Shown: positions 8,964-9,487 of the stretch, one piece after another
Numbering within the stretch: the first letter of the stretch is position 1
Layout of the letters: the number at the start of each line of letters is the position of its first letter
Assembly (NCBI GenBank): GCA_021839785.1
Contig: JAKCAB010000870.1
Coordinates: 1 to 9,487 of the forward strand
DNA length: 9,487 nt
Source of the DNA: a bacterium
GTDB taxonomy: Bacteria > Verrucomicrobiota > Verrucomicrobiae > Limisphaerales > J093
Direction of reading: 5' to 3'
The notes under the pieces: model-generated
The model's database searches: none
Seen by the model: the letters and a program-made list of their open reading frames with translations, nothing else
Told to the model about the DNA's origin: nothing
Program-made: the position numbers and the translations under genes

Positions 8964-9167
8964 TCATGCAGGGAGCACCAACCGACGCCGCTCGGCCAAG
9001 AACCGCTCGATTGCGGCGGCCGTGGCATGCGGGTATTGGGCACGAATTCTGGCGCGCGCCATTTCGCTCGCCAGCTCGTGTAAGCCCAAGGCCATCCTGA
9101 TCCGCTCGTCGCACGTCATTTCGCGGTAGCGAGTGAGTTGTCTTTCAAGCGCCTTGTCCGGGTTCAT
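8964..9167 (-). CDS. Small helical conserved protein, 67 residues, function unknown
   Basis: A 67-residue soluble, charged, probably all-helical protein containing RYREMTCDERIRMALGLHEL, then ARARIRAQYPHATAAAIERF and a short arginine-rich tail. The pattern (R-x-MT/S-x-x-x-R, LxxxLxxLA, RxxIRxxHP/YP-x-x-T-x-x-x-IE) matches a widespread family of small bacterial proteins. Some members sit beside nucleotidyltransferase genes and have been compared with Rv0078B-type antitoxins. I see no partner toxin here, so that role is only a possibility. A good GGAGG lies 9 bases before the ATG. The gene follows the FG-GAP gene by 25 bases and precedes the isomerase by 44 bases, suggesting one transcript. No signal peptide or membrane segment is present. 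Confidence 0.75.
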   Translation of the reverse strand: MNPDKALERQLTRYREMTCDERIRMALGLHELASEMARARIRAQYPHATAAAIERFLAERRRLVLPA

Positions 9168-9176
9168 CCGCCGACG

Positions 9177-9181
9177 CCTCC
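9177..9181 (-). promoter_or_regulatory. Ribosome binding site of the 67-residue gene
   Basis: A perfect GGAGG on the minus strand ends 9 bases before the ATG at 9167-9165, in the 25-base gap after the upstream gene's stop. It is the strongest Shine-Dalgarno sequence seen in the window and supports this small gene being real. Confidence 0.65.
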
Positions 9182-9192
9182 GGCTCGATGGT

Positions 9193-9487
9193 TCACCGAC
9201 TCGTGGCCACCGGCTTCGGCTGGGCCGCTTGCCATTCCGGTTCGCTGACTTTCCGCACTTCCTGGAGGAACACGTATGCGCCCTTCTTGTTGCCCACGAT
9301 GACGTCCGGCCGGCCGTCGCCGTTCACGTCCGCCGCGAGGACCTGGGTGCCCACGCCGGAGTTGTCGTCGATGAGGCGTGGCACCCAGTCCACGCTACGA
9401 TCCGCGCCGCGAACGAGCTGGAACCAGTAGAGCACCGCCGGGGCGTTCGGTTCGGGGTAGCCTTCCGGGCCATGCGCCCAAAAGCGT
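9193..9487 (-). CDS. FG-GAP/VCBS repeat protein, C-terminal end only
   Basis: This minus-strand frame enters from the right edge with no start in the window and ends at the TGA at 9195-9193, giving the last 97 residues. It reads RFWAHGPEGYPEPNAPAVLY, then WFQLVRG, and later TQVLAADVNGDGRPDVIVGN before an alanine/proline-rich tail. DVNGDGRPD is the calcium-binding D-x-N-x-D-G-x-x-D loop of FG-GAP/VCBS repeats, which build beta-propellers in secreted or surface proteins. Such proteins are abundant in Verrucomicrobiota and Planctomycetota. A GTG inside (9435) is an internal valine, not the start, because the frame continues upstream with matching composition. Any signal peptide or partner domain lies beyond the window. 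The overall function is unknown; the repeat type is clear. Confidence 0.85.
   Translation of the reverse strand, partial: RFWAHGPEGYPEPNAPAVLYWFQLVRGADRSVDWVPRLIDDNSGVGTQVLAADVNGDGRPDVIVGNKKGAYVFLQEVRKVSEPEWQAAQPKPVATSR

Overview
The window is GC-rich bacterial chromosomal DNA with a dense, ordinary gene layout. A secreted helical-toroid protein, an FG-GAP/VCBS repeat protein, a sugar phosphate isomerase/epimerase and an IS110 relic occur together, and few genes have a Shine-Dalgarno sequence. This resembles Verrucomicrobiota (Pedosphaera/Limisphaerales-like) or Planctomycetota. That assignment is an inference from gene content; no marker gene in the window settles it.

Left part (1-1908). 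A minus-strand gene for an exported six-hairpin (alpha/alpha toroid) glycosidase-like protein runs off the left edge. It is divergent from the next gene. Between the two lie about 400 bases with no convincing gene but with two inverted repeats.

Middle (1909-7736, plus strand). An RlmI-type class I SAM-dependent rRNA methyltransferase comes first. About 200 bases later comes a compact three-gene operon: an ABC ATPase of the MacB/LolD type, an FtsX-type permease with two fused halves, and a HlyD/MacA-type periplasmic adaptor. ATPase and permease overlap by one base (TGATG), and the adaptor follows 16 bases later. Together they encode a tripartite exporter or envelope-remodelling machine that would need an outer-membrane channel encoded elsewhere.

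Right part (7801-9487, minus strand). Read in transcription order, there is the C-terminal end of an FG-GAP/VCBS repeat protein entering from the right edge, a 67-residue helical protein, and a xylose-isomerase-like TIM-barrel sugar phosphate isomerase/epimerase. The spacing is tight enough for one transcript. Directly behind the isomerase stop codon lies a decayed 3' end of an IS110-family transposase gene, broken by a stop codon and a deletion/frameshift. It sits between the convergent exporter operon and isomerase gene.

I found no RNA gene, CRISPR array, phage gene or defence system, and no clear case for a wholly new system. The most useful extra observations are the IS110 relic, the intergenic hairpin upstream of the methyltransferase, the two-half permease architecture, and start-site corrections for three genes.
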